Shown here: positions 51,201 to 60,114 of the stretch, piece after piece | Numbering within the stretch: the stretch's first letter is position 1 | Layout: each line of letters begins with the position of its first letter | Source: Vanilla planifolia | Taxonomy: Eukaryota > Streptophyta > Magnoliopsida > Asparagales > Orchidaceae | DNA length: 64,000 nt | Assembly: GCA_023846275.1 (NCBI GenBank) | Contig: CM043868.1 | Coordinates: forward strand, 15,037,755 to 15,101,754 | Direction of reading: 5' to 3' | Position numbers and translations under genes: made by a program | The notes under the pieces: generated by a model | Told to the model about the DNA's origin: nothing | The model's input: only the letters and a program-made list of their open reading frames with translations | Databases searched by the model: none

Positions 51201-54200
51201 CGTAATGTATGTTACGCTCTAAATCGTAATAAAAATATTATACGTTAAACGTACTGTATTTAATCTTTGAGTTCAATTCAATATTGTAATATTTAAACTC
51301 AAAATAAACTAAACATCTTATACTTTTAGTAGAATGTACTAGTTTTATTCTCATATTTCAAGTAACCTCTCAGCTTTCTATCCGTCTCCTAGCATACTTA
51401 TTAAGTTGAACTAAACATACTACATTTTAAGTTAACATACTGCACTTTATCCTTGGGTTTTACATGTTCCTTTTAGTATTCTGTCGATCCCCCATCATAC
51501 TTATTAAATTGAACAAAACATATTGTACTTTAGAAATAAAATATTATACTTTACATTCATTTTAAACTAAATATACTACATTAACGTACGAGGATGATCT
51601 ATGTATCACATTTGTACAAATTATCATCTTTTATATTTAGTTCAAAAAACTTGGAACAAAAACTATCGTTGTCGAACAACTCCGATAACTCTTTTGCATA
51701 TGTACAATATTTCTATTGAGTCTTGATAAGTTACATATTGCATAATTGTACAATTGTTCATCCTTATTCAATCACATTGTACAAAATTTTGCTGAGAGCT
51801 CAACTCCAAGTAAAATAAATTATCATACGATGGTGATCTATTATAAGACTTATATGATCTATTTAAACAATAAAAATGAACTATATTATACTCCTATAAT
51901 CTAAGTGATCATCTAGTGCGATGTTTTTAGAACTTAAGTGATATATTAAAAAAATGAAAGTTGTATATTATGAAGAGATTCCTTGTACTTGTATGGTAAT
52001 CCCACAGTAACTATATTATGATAGTTGTATTGTAATATAATCGCAACGATCTCAATCTTTTGTGTATCGCCATTGTACTATCCTTATTGTCAAAACTTAA
52101 AACATTCTAGTTTTATCTTGAGAGATCTATATGAGTGTTTAATACAATTCTAGATTGATAATAACTTAAATGACTATATAAGTATTAATAAAATGCAATC
52201 CTAACACGTCACATTGCATAAAAGAGAGAATTTAATAATTTAATCATTGTAAATTTAGTAAATGATTAACTCCAAATTTCTTAACCACATCACAAGAAAC
52301 TTTTTTTAATAGCTCCATGATTTTCATTTTGAGTTATACATGTTCAAAAAAATTTTCAATAACCTCCCAATTTCAAGTGCTTGAACCTTTCTCAGTCTCT
52401 CCATTACTTATTTTCACAACCAAATTCTGCAAGTACACAACACTCCAAATATTCATTAGCAACCATGAGCTTATTTTTATGATTATCAATCTTAAAGGTA
52501 TAACACTATATTCATTTTTAAACTCAATGTACAATACTTTATGAACAATGTATTATACTTTGTATTCATTTTTTTAATGTTTTTATAATTCTACATTCTA
52601 GTGTTTTAGACATGTTATATACATAGAATTAGCATATTTTAAGCTTAATGAAGACAATTATATAGGTAAGAAATATATATAAATGTATGTCTTACACTTG
52701 TTCTAATTCTACATGGATGCTTAAAAAATATATTGAAAATCTTTTTTCTCTTAAAACTTCACATGTTTATTCTAATGTCTCAAAAATATTTTTCTAGATT
52801 TTACAATATAAAAACAAATAAAGAAGATTCTAAAATTAATTTCTCTAAGTGTGTTTAAGCTTCATGCATAGTATCAATTACATTCTTATAAAACATTATT
52901 AATTAGTTTTTCAAGTTAAGATCAAGTTCTTCAAATAATTTAATTAAACTTGAGATAATGATTTGAGACACTTAAAAATATATTAATATAATAAGAGAAT
53001 AATCTTATTATCATCAAACAAGGCACATATGAATCAAGTGTTCAACGAAATTCTACGAGGAATAAAATTGTGACGAAAGAATGTAAAATGTTAAAAATAA
53101 AAGTAGACAATGGGGTAAATTGTTACAAGTGCATGGTGCCATAGAAACTCAACATCATATCTCGCAAACATGACGTAAAAGCTAATCAAAATCCATTGAA
53201 ACTTCATTGAAACATGCAATGCTAATAAAAATCCCATAAATTTTAATAAAATTATGTTTAAGAGTACAAATACAACACTATACACAAATATATAAAGAAA
53301 TACATAAATAGCACAAATATGCTAAGAAATTAAATAAATTATTACAAAAAATAGAATCTTGCCAAGTCGTCGCTACATCCGACCACACTATCTCAACAAC
53401 GACCACACCGCATTCTATATCGTCAAGACATCTTTTAATAACATCACATATATGTAACTACTCAAACCAAAGACTCTTAATTAGAACTTCGCTGCATAGT
53501 ATCAAACTACCGTAAGGTATGCTCAAATATACTTCCTGACAAATTTGAGAATTTCGTTCATTCGAACTTCTTCATTGTTGCACTAAATAAGTTTTTGCTT
53601 AAATTCCCCACATCTCTTTTTCGAATCAACAAAAATATTATACTACAATTTAATGTCTTTTAATTTGGCAAAAATTCATATATTTGATAACAATGTATAT
53701 AAAAAAAGAGAAAATTTTCTTATGTATTTGTCATAATATGATGATTAAATTCTTAGATTTGGGGATTATTTGATTGATCAACATGCTATAATTGATTGTT
53801 TTGTTATAATGGTTTGATTGTTTTATCTTTACTCTCATAGAAACATGTTAGTAATTTTGTTTTACAATATTTTATCTTCTAAAGCAAGTCATACTTGATT
53901 TAACTCCATGAAACTAAGAAAAAAGGGAAACTTCAATAAATAAAAATATTTGTTTTATATTAGTACAAAAAGAAGACTTTAAAAGGCCAACAAAACTAAG
54001 TTCTTCAAAAAATAAGGCTTTCGCATTTGAAAATCGAAGATCATTGTGTTTTTCAATAGGTGAATCTTGTTTTGAGGTATCATTCGAAGGTAGAGTCTAA
54101 TAAAAATCAATAATAGGGTCAATCTCACTCCAAGTATTGTCTTAAGGTAGAATCCATTAGAGGAAAATGATACCTAACATTTGTTCCAATGACTAACTTA

Positions 54201-57200
54201 TGAAAAAATGGTATTTAAAAAAAAAGGAAAGGTTGAATAAGAATAAAGATTAAATGAAAAGTGTTTAAAAATCTTGGGTTCAAATGAGAATTTAAAAGAG
54301 AGGCTAAAATAATTTTAAAAAATTTTAAAATAATTTATTTTAAAGATGGGAGAATTATATTGATATATTAGTCTCATTTTGGATATTTTTATTTTACAAT
54401 TGTTGTTAAATGTTTACATATTTGACACCAACATGCTATATAATCCAATTTTATACTATTTTACATTTTTGTAATATAGATTTTGCTCATTTTGTCTTTA
54501 TTACTCAACTAACCATATTCTATGACTAAATAATTTTAAGTAAATAAAATATATATTACAAGATTCCAAGGAAGTCATGATTAAGAATTATAACTTCTTA
54601 TTTTCTTTACCTAATAATAGATGGTTGAATTAGACTTTAGCAAATATGATGTATTAAAAGCTATTGTGTCAACTACAAATATTAATATGATATTTGACAG
54701 TATCGTAACTATAATTTTTGTTGTGATAATTATATTGTATGAACTTTGTTTTTGAAAAAAGAATTTAAACTTTTTATTTATGTGAATATTTATTTGGTTA
54801 AAGTAATAATTAAGGTTTTTTAAAATAAAAAAATTTACAAATTAAAGATTTTCTAAGTACCATAATGGTACTCCATAAAAACTAATGGCTCAAAAACAAT
54901 AGATGCCACAAATATAGAACGATAATAATCTCCAATTTTCATCTTCCACAGTAATAAGCTTTTAAGTCAATCAGAGCCAAAGAGTGACCAAGTTATAAAT
55001 GATATAATCACCAAGTAAGGATCTCTTACAGTTCAGAAATGACAACAAACTAAAACAATAATGCCAAATCTAGCATTATGTGCTCAATAATTGAGTGCTT
55101 CTAATGTCATGTAGATTGCATTATGGAAGATAAGATAAACTAGTTGTGAGTAGGCTAAAGCTCAAAAATCTAGAAAGACCTTTGTCCCAATTTTAAACCA
55201 TCAAAGCACTAAGATACAAGAATTATCTCAAGAAGTTTTGAACATCAAAGTTATAAAAACATGAGATAACTATTACTTCAAATTTCAACTCAATCAAAGT
55301 TGCTTCATAAGTATGTACTCGAAACAAAAGGCCTACAAAAAAGTAGTTATTTTTATAGAGATGGAATTGTGATAGAATTTATGATGGGAATTGCCTACTA
55401 AATCTCAAGACTTTATGGAATAAGGTTATAAATTTGTGAATCAACAAGAATACAACAAGAAAAACATTCTTCTTTTATAGATTTTATGCAAGTGAAGCTA
55501 AAGTTTGAAGGAAGCAAGATTGCACAATAAAGAAACTTTAATGTAAGTATGAAAATGGTTGGAAATTGAAGTAGATAAAAACTTTATTATACTTGAAGGA
55601 TAATTCAACAATATGAAAATTGAAGTAGATAAAAAATTTAATATATTTGAAGGATAACTCGACAATACCTAATCACCACCACAATCGACATCACGTGCTC
55701 ATGAAAGAACACAGTAGATCTCACATCTCAAACAACCCTCAAAGCTTAGATAAAAAAATAAAGAAGATTTCACTGAATTACATAAGCTTATAAACTTCAA
55801 ACTTTCAACAAAATCTTTGAACTCTCTTTCTAATTAGCCTAAACAACCCTATTTATATGGTAGGGGAAGCTCAGAAAGTAAATGTAAAAAGAAAAAAAGA
55901 ACAATTGGATTGCATGGCCTAACCAACTAATAGCATGTTGTAGTTAAAAGGAACAACCTAATTGAATACTCTAGGCAATTTGCATCAACAAACAATAAAA
56001 ATTTTAATAGATGATAGCAGTTTTTGTGAATTATATTATTGCCTTGTGCAGTCTAATAAGCATTCAAGGCGATTGAAGGTAATACAAGGTTTGGAACAAG
56101 CAAACCATTAAAGAACCACATGTGAAGTATTTCACAAACTCCAAAGCCTAGATAACTGTCATTGTCCATCTAAATTGATCAAAAACCAAACAAATTTGTT
56201 GAAAATCTCCAAGAATGAGAAATGTTTATTTAAATACTATGAATCAAAGAAACACCTAAATCCTGAAGTATTAATACAACATCCTAAATAACATACACAA
56301 AACATATAGAAATGCATCAAATGAAGCAAATGTTCTAAGCAAACAAAGTAAACCATTCCCAAAAAATAGGTATTTTACTAATAACCTGATATACGAAATG
56401 ATGAAGTCAAGAGTGTAGTAGCTATGAATGTGATGACACCGCATCACCCTTGCTCATTTAAAGCTAAACCTGGGCACTGATTTATTGTCCCTCTCACGCT
56501 TGTCATTACATTAAGACAACATAGTGTGTTGCTTAGAAGGGGCATCTTAGCTTTAATGTAATTTCATAAAGAATTCGTATCAAACTGTTTTGACAAACCT
56601 GACACTATTGTCAACCAACACAAGCACCCTCCACTTTATGTAAAATAGGCTTAAAACCGGCTATAGTAATCTGTAAATTTAACTTATAATATTAACTCTT
56701 ATTCCTTTGTTGGTGTGAAAGTATGAGTTGTCCTCTATGTTTTGAAACTGGCTTGGGAATCTGCTAATTGTAAACGAAAGTTTGAAATTGATTCAGAGCT
56801 AGTCGCTAAAATATTTGGATCCTCATTACAATCACACCTTGATTGACTTGAGATGGCTTTTAATAAATCTTGACAGCAAATGCCAAACAGGCTATGGGAA
56901 CAATAATATACTAACAGTGTCTACTACAAAACAGCTGATACCACAAATAGACCTAAAAAAAAAACATGAACAAATGGCACGGCGATGAATGCTATATGAT
57001 CCTATGATCATTACATTATCACAATGGTAGTTTTGAAAGACAATTTTTGATGTATTAAAAAATATAAATCATAAGGGCTTGGCAATTAAAAAGTAAGTAT
57101 AACAAACACAACTGCTACCTGAAGAGAGAAATTGATTAGGCAGCTTCAGCATTTTTGCAAGCCAGTCCAAAACAATAACTTCTAATTCTGTAGCAGCTGG

Positions 57201-58103
57201 AGAAGTTATCCAGCTGAAGCCCACAATGTTAAAACCAGCACTGAGCATTTCTCCAAGAAAACCAGCAATGCTACTATTGCTGGGATAGTAAGCGAAGTAA
57301 TTGGGACTTTGCCAGTGGGTGACACCAGGAATGATCTTTTGATGGACATCTAAATGCAGAACAATTCTGTAAGATTGAATCTGCTTTAGCAAAACCACCA
57401 CAAAGACTCAAAACATGCGCTTGCAAGCTTGACTAACAACATACATAGAACTTGATGTTTTTTGGAGCATAGATGTCAGAAAGGCGTAATGAGTGGAAAG
57501 AAGAATTACCATCAAGAACGTCTTGCAAGCTTTCAGGCCACTGAGGGGCTGAATCAGGGAGAAGCTCACTAAGATAGCCAGGCTGCAATATGGCCACCAA
57601 TTAATACACAAACAATGTACATCTAACAGCATCTGTAACTTCTCAGATTTATCATCGTTCAAGCTACCAAGCAAATCTTGCACAAAAGTTGAGTTTTTAG
57701 TCTGTGTCGAATTAAATTTGTGAAAACTTAATTCGCAATCAAACTGAAATTGATAAAAATAATTTTGGAAATAAAAAAAAAAAAACATTATGTATGCTGA
57801 ATAAAAGAAGCAAATTACATCTGAAGGCATAGACGAATCAGCTTTCTTCTTTCAGTAGAATACCCTACCTTAACTTGGCTGAGCACGGGCAAATCCTGTA
57901 AGGTTTTGTAATAATCGGCAATGAAATCCACAATCTTGTGGGCATTCTCTCTTAGCTGCTCCGCGTCCATGGGCTTCAAAGAACCCTCCCTTGAACCATA
58001 GAAAAGCACAATTACAAATCAAGCAAGAAAGCAAAACTGTAGCTTTCATTTCCAAAAGCAATGGTGGAGAGATAAGGAATCATTGCCACTCCTACACTTA
58101 CAT
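27164..58103 (-). CDS. AAS: Aromatic aldehyde synthase / aromatic amino acid decarboxylase family, 13 exons
   Basis: PLP enzyme of the group II decarboxylase family, 487 residues when joined: exons 58102-58103 (start-codon AT only), 57869-57989, 57510-57582, 57119-57349, 42608-42771, 32274-32414, 32084-32143, 30482-30646, 30152-30208, 29955-30019, 28931-29054, 27387-27524, 27164-27286. The phase is consistent through all junctions with no internal stop. Closest remembered relative is Arabidopsis AAS (At2g20340, 490 aa). Key residues: PLP-stacking His189 (SDQTHS), Asp273 (FHVDAAY), Schiff-base Lys305 (NAHKW), and loop Phe334 ([10 protein letters not shown]). Family knowledge says Tyr here gives decarboxylation, while Phe gives decarboxylation-oxidative deamination to the aldehyde plus CO2, NH3 and H2O2. 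Phenylacetaldehyde or 4-hydroxyphenylacetaldehyde is the likely product; the substrate is not proven. Likely cytosolic, as there is no signal peptide. Confidence 0.95.
27387..27524 (-). CDS. AAS: AAS exon 12
   Basis: Residues 402-447: [16 protein letters not shown] and [16 protein letters not shown]. Acceptor GAACAG, donor ACA^GTACGA. Confidence 0.93.
27525..28930 (-). other. AAS: AAS intron 11
   Basis: 1406 bp, T-rich on the minus strand at its acceptor end. No element recognised. Confidence 0.85.
28931..29054 (-). CDS. AAS: AAS exon 11
   Basis: Residues 360-401: [20 protein letters not shown] and the following helix to SRFE. Acceptor ATTTGCAG-like (AATTGCAG), donor GAG^GTAAAA. Confidence 0.93.
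29055..29954 (-). other. AAS: AAS intron 10
   Basis: 900 bp with GT-AG ends. No internal gene or element recognised. Confidence 0.85.
29955..30019 (-). CDS. AAS: AAS exon 10
   Basis: Residues 339-360: [20 protein letters not shown] and F, ending with AG of the split Arg codon. Gly356 (PLGRR) lies at a position I recall as affecting indolic versus phenolic substrate choice. Confidence 0.93.
30152..30208 (-). CDS. AAS: AAS exon 9, catalytic loop (Phe334; GC donor)
   Basis: Nineteen codons, residues 320-338, ending [10 protein letters not shown]. The TTT codon for Phe334 is at plus-strand 30164-30166. The exon ends AAG^GCAAGT, again a GC donor. Confidence 0.93.
30482..30646 (-). CDS. AAS: AAS exon 8, PLP lysine
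   Basis: Residues 265-319. Carries [12 protein letters not shown] (Asp273 pairs with the pyridine nitrogen) and [15 protein letters not shown], with Lys305 as the PLP Schiff-base lysine. Donor AAG^GTATTT. Confidence 0.96.
30647..32083 (-). other. AAS: AAS intron 7 (GC-AG)
   Basis: 1437 bp, donor GCAAGT and acceptor CTATAG. Contains AT-rich sequence, including a poly(T)-rich stretch near 31640-31665. Confidence 0.85.
32084..32143 (-). CDS. AAS: AAS exon 7 (GC donor)
   Basis: Twenty codons, residues 245-264 ([20 protein letters not shown]). It ends AAG^GCAAGT, a GC donor. No GT donor nearby keeps the frame into exon 8. Confidence 0.9.
32274..32414 (-). CDS. AAS: AAS exon 6
   Basis: Residues 198-244, from [12 protein letters not shown] to IPFFLCAT. 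The acceptor (AATGGAAG) has a weak pyrimidine tract; the donor is ACT^GTGAGA. The phase is intact on both sides. Confidence 0.92.
32415..33897 (-). other. AAS: AAS intron 5, part flanking the LTR element
   Basis: AT-rich intronic DNA between exon 6 and the left LTR. It has no match to the region just before the right LTR. Confidence 0.7.
33898..35576 (+). repeat. 5' LTR
   Basis: Starts TGATGAACTTAAT and ends CCTATATTATCTA. It aligns over its length with 38882-40410; shared blocks include TGACACAAGCATAGTTCT, ATGACACCTTGTTTATTCTA and GTTAGTGG-type segments. Confidence 0.82.
35580..35594 (+). other. Primer-binding site relic (tRNA-iMet type)
   Basis: TAATATCAAAGTGAG, four bases after the LTR end. 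It differs from the canonical TGGTATCAGAGC only by G-to-A and C-to-T changes in the shared part. Confidence 0.7.
35655..36745 (+). pseudogene. Ty1/copia gag relic
   Basis: Broken reading frame with gag-like segments: [16 protein letters not shown], then (after TAA and TAG) [16 protein letters not shown] and the Lys-rich linker, a Glu/Lys coiled-coil-like stretch, and finally a decayed zinc knuckle [18 protein letters not shown] followed by YIWIPK. The order fits copia gag with downstream W(V/I)PK. Several stops make it non-functional. Confidence 0.75.
37200..37765 (+). pseudogene. Relic resembling the 'putative plant transposon protein' domain
   Basis: Segments [27 protein letters not shown] and a Ser/Thr-rich tail ending [12 protein letters not shown] resemble a domain often annotated in plants as putative plant transposon protein (Transposase_32). 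Assignment is from memory of motif style and is uncertain. A frame change occurs near 37534-37561. Confidence 0.4.
38079..38150 (+). other. Polypurine-tract-like repeats
   Basis: CCAGGGGGAGCC near 38079 and CAGGAGGGAG at 38141-38150, followed by TTATTGTTGGATGTAGG. Multiple PPT-like tracts before the 3' LTR are a known Sirevirus trait. If the second is the real PPT, the original 3' LTR began near 38153 and the 5' LTR has lost its first 0.7 kb. Confidence 0.45.
38882..40410 (+). repeat. 3' LTR
   Basis: Begins TGATGAACTTAAT and ends TATTATCTACA, retaining the canonical terminal CA. Aligned to 33898-35576 with many substitutions and small gaps. Confidence 0.82.
40411..42607 (-). other. AAS: AAS intron 5, distal part
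   Basis: AT-rich. A patch at 40.85-41.45 kb looks like further repeat debris, but no diagnostic motif is seen. Confidence 0.6.
42608..42771 (-). CDS. AAS: AAS exon 5
   Basis: Acceptor TTCTTGCAG. Residues 143-197 with [12 protein letters not shown] (PLP phosphate site), LAARDK and [13 protein letters not shown] (His189 stacks on PLP). The donor CAG^GTATGC opens the 10.2-kb intron 5. Confidence 0.95.
42772..43849 (-). other. AAS: AAS intron 4, proximal to exon 5
   Basis: Non-coding, slightly richer in C and T near 42.9-43.2 kb. No gene recognised. Confidence 0.6.
43850..44566 (-). mobile_element. LINE relic (RTE-like), 3' part of the reverse transcriptase ORF
   Basis: Minus-strand conceptual pieces in order: [27 protein letters not shown] (RT motif A region of plant RTE/L1-like LINEs) with REVL, then [29 protein letters not shown] and [14 protein letters not shown] (decayed WFGHV). 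The block between motif A and the downstream part, with the YADD box, is missing, so an internal deletion is likely. Frameshifts and stops are frequent. Confidence 0.7.
44567..50019 (-). other. AAS: AAS intron 4, unclassified repeat debris
   Basis: From about 46.5 to 50.0 kb the plus strand is poor in G and relatively rich in C, the mirror image of 3.7-7.2 kb, suggesting an old element in the other orientation. No protein motif could be placed. Confidence 0.5.
50020..50340. repeat. Diverged direct repeat, copy A
   Basis: Aligns with 55200-55525. Shared anchors are GATGGAATTGT, TTTATGAT, AAGGTTATAA-type and TTTTATAGATTTTAT. The pair could be LTR remnants of an element between about 50.0 and 55.5 kb. 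Confidence 0.6.
50341..55199 (-). other. AAS: AAS intron 4, AT-rich interior
   Basis: No pol or transposase motif recognised on either strand. Contains a 103-bp tandem duplication at 51377-51535. Confidence 0.5.
51377..51535. repeat. Partial tandem duplication, 103-bp spacing
   Basis: TCTATCCGTCTCCTAGCATA at 51377 is echoed by TCTGTCGATCCCCCATCATA at 51480, both continuing CTTATTAA(G/A)TTGAAC and ending in ACTTTA or ATTTTA. Confidence 0.65.
55200..55525. repeat. Diverged direct repeat, copy B
   Basis: Partner of 50020-50340 at an offset of about 5.18 kb in the same orientation. Confidence 0.6.
55562..55668. repeat. 53-bp tandem duplication
   Basis: GAAATTGAAGTAGATAAAAA at 55562 and GAAAATTGAAGTAGATAAAA at 55615, each continuing to CTTGAAGGATAA- or TTTGAAGGATAA-type sequence. 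Confidence 0.85.
55669..57118 (-). other. AAS: AAS intron 4, donor-proximal part
   Basis: Non-coding. A slightly GC-richer patch at 56.4-56.9 kb has no recognisable motif. Confidence 0.6.
57119..57349 (-). CDS. AAS: AAS exon 4
   Basis: Residues 66-143: [30 protein letters not shown] and [17 protein letters not shown], which are substrate-pocket and dimer-interface motifs of the family. The donor TCAG^GTAGCA opens the 14.3-kb intron 4. Confidence 0.95.
57510..57582 (-). CDS. AAS: AAS exon 3
   Basis: Acceptor TTGCAG, residues 42-65 ([20 protein letters not shown] and on), ending with the first base of codon 66 before GTAATT. Confidence 0.9.
57869..57989 (-). CDS. AAS: AAS exon 2
   Basis: Supplies the G of the start codon and residues 2-41 ([20 protein letters not shown] up to LSQVK), with donor AAG^GTAGGG. 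In-frame ATG at 57970 (Met8) would be the start if intron 1 were retained. Confidence 0.9.
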
Positions 58104-58211
58104 TGGAGCGGCGAGCAGATAGAAATCCCGACGTTTTGAGAGAAGGAACGATTTTTACGAAGATTTCATTCGCAAAACGAAAAGGCTCGTGGTGAGAAAT
58201 AAGCACGTGCA
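58102..58211 (-). other. AAS: AAS exon 1: leader ending in AT of the start codon
   Basis: Ends CCGCTCCAAT before a perfect GTAAGT donor (GT at 58101-58100). Joining to the acceptor at 57991-57990 gives AT|G GAG GGT TCT, that is MEGSLKPMD, matching the N-terminus style of relatives. It also contains a 4-codon uORF (MKSS) starting at 58169. The transcription start is not visible; the 58211 end is approximate. Confidence 0.7.
58204..58209. promoter_or_regulatory. G-box (CACGTG) near the AAS start
   Basis: Palindromic GCACGTGC at 58203-58210, about 100 bp upstream of the split start codon. G-boxes bind bZIP and bHLH factors in plants. A weak TATA-like ATATAAG lies about 30 bp further upstream on the minus strand. 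Confidence 0.5.
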
Positions 58212-58559
58212 AAAAATTTTAAAAAAGTAACTTATATTAATAATGATGATTCTAACAAATGTAGTCACCTAAATTTTAAAAAATTCATCTAGATTTTTTC
58301 GTTCATAGTCAAGAAAAAAATAATATATACTTGTTGATACAAAAAGAGGACTTAAAAAATTTAAATAAAATTTTAAAGTAAAAGGTGAGACTTGAGTAAA
58401 CAAAATTTTCAAATTTATTTAAGAAAAAATTTGAGCACACTTTGGGAAAGATTAGAACAATGAAATAAGATTCTAATTGAGATGCTTTAATTTGAGTAGC
58501 TATGGGTATGTGATGCTATTGAAGATATTTCAATAATGTCAAATATAATGTGATAATGT
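58212..58559. other. AAS upstream flank
   Basis: AT-rich promoter-side sequence next to the repeat region. Beyond the G-box and weak TATA no motif is claimed. Confidence 0.5.
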
Positions 58560-58990
58560 CAAGACAATGCAGCGAGATGCGATGACGACTTAACAGGGAT
58601 CAATGACGATTCAGTAAGGATTAGCGATGAGGCAACAGGTATCTGTTAAGACTCGATCAGGCTTAGTGGCAACTAGACAAGAAGCTGCGGCAACAAGGCT
58701 AGGAGCTTAGGAGACTTGGTCAAGAGTGGTGACAACTCAATTGGATGAGTTCAACCGATGCAGGTTGGCTCGAGTATGTATGGGCCAATGCAAAATGGAT
58801 CAAGCAGGAGTGGGTTGACTCATGTTGACGCGAGTTAATGGGGTCAACATGAATCAACACACATTGAAGTGAGTCAGCGTGGGTCGATGTTGTCGGCACA
58901 TGTCAGAGTGGGTCCATGATATTGATGTGTGTTTACATTGGTCGACCTAGTAGGCACAATTCAGTATGTGTCAACACAAGTGATGTGAAT
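58560..58990. repeat. Irregular repeat region (GTCAAC/GTGGGTCGATG words)
   Basis: Recurring imperfect words such as GTGGGTTGACTC, GTTGACGCGAGTTAA, GGGGTCAACATGAATCAAC and GTGGGTCGATG. It lies 3' of the Tat-type pol relic in the element's own (minus) orientation and resembles 19420-19900. Confidence 0.5.
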
Positions 58991-60114
58991 AGGGTTTTGA
59001 AAAGCCAATGTCAAATGCTTTCTTAGATCCTTAATTAACTTATTTGATGTCTTCGGCACTCAAGAAGACGAGGGACTTTTACCTGCCGAGAGAGAAAAAA
59101 TAGTTATGGTATTCAATGTCTCTGAAAGTGATGAAGATGTAGAATCACTTCTAACATGCAATTACAGAAGTAAGATAGGGTTTTTTGTGAAGTCAAGATT
59201 GACACAATGATTCTAAGCCTTTTTTGCAGGTGGCTCATCTTATGAAAGATCACAAGCAACAAGATGCAAAGGGCTTCAAGCATGTTGGACTAGCTCCATG
59301 AAGCTTTCTTTCTCCTTATAGTTGACAAGAATGGGGTTTTATGGTCGTGCACAATGAATGGCACTAATACCACGTCAAATTCTCGCTTCTCTTTTTTAAT
59401 CAAACATGACAAAGTGCATTGTCTCCTCCATTATTTTTTTTCGAGATTTTTCCTTGCTTCTTCATTCAATCCCCCAATTCTTCATACCATCTTATATTAT
59501 AATTAAGAATTGTTTGTAATGTTTTCAGAAAGAGGATTTACCTAAGGAGCTATCAAGTTGTTGATTTTTTGAAAGAACGTTGTATTTGATTTGTCTAAAA
59601 AATTTATCAATAATATTGTAGTTTGACAAGAATTGGGAAGGTGATGATCGAGCTTTTGTTAAGGCGATCAAGGGACAGGATGCAAAATAAGTTCTTCTTA
59701 AGGTTGTGCTATCAATAATTATAAAATGAAAGAGAGAGGAGGTATATTTCACATGACTTAAATCCCTTATGTAATGCACTTACCACGAAAAAGGAAAGAG
59801 AGGAGGCAAGAACATGTTTTTCTAAGTCTTCATGTGAGAACAATGATAAATGATGAGAAGTCAAAACCCTATCTTTTATATCCTTCGTGTGACAGTTACG
59901 AGGAAAAGAAAGGATAGGAGCTATCTCTTTTGGTATTTTTTGATGTTTCAATGGCAAAAAAAAGACTTCAAGAGTAAGTTAGTTCATCCGTAAGTGATGA
60001 TAGAATATTTTTTAGGTTTTTTTAGTGGTTCTTATCTATGTGGATTAAGAGAACAAACATATAGTTCGTGCAATGAGAGTTAATACACTAACTTACATTT
60101 GGTGTCTTTTATCC
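58991..60114. other. Spacer between repeat region and gypsy pol
   Basis: No ORF of note. Probably the non-coding 3' part of the gypsy element, but no LTR boundary was found. Confidence 0.45.

Noticed and set aside
57815..57970. Met8 (ATG at 57970) as the AAS start
   Set aside because: Possible only if intron 1 is retained; the spliced AT|G start gives the family N-terminus, so it was preferred.
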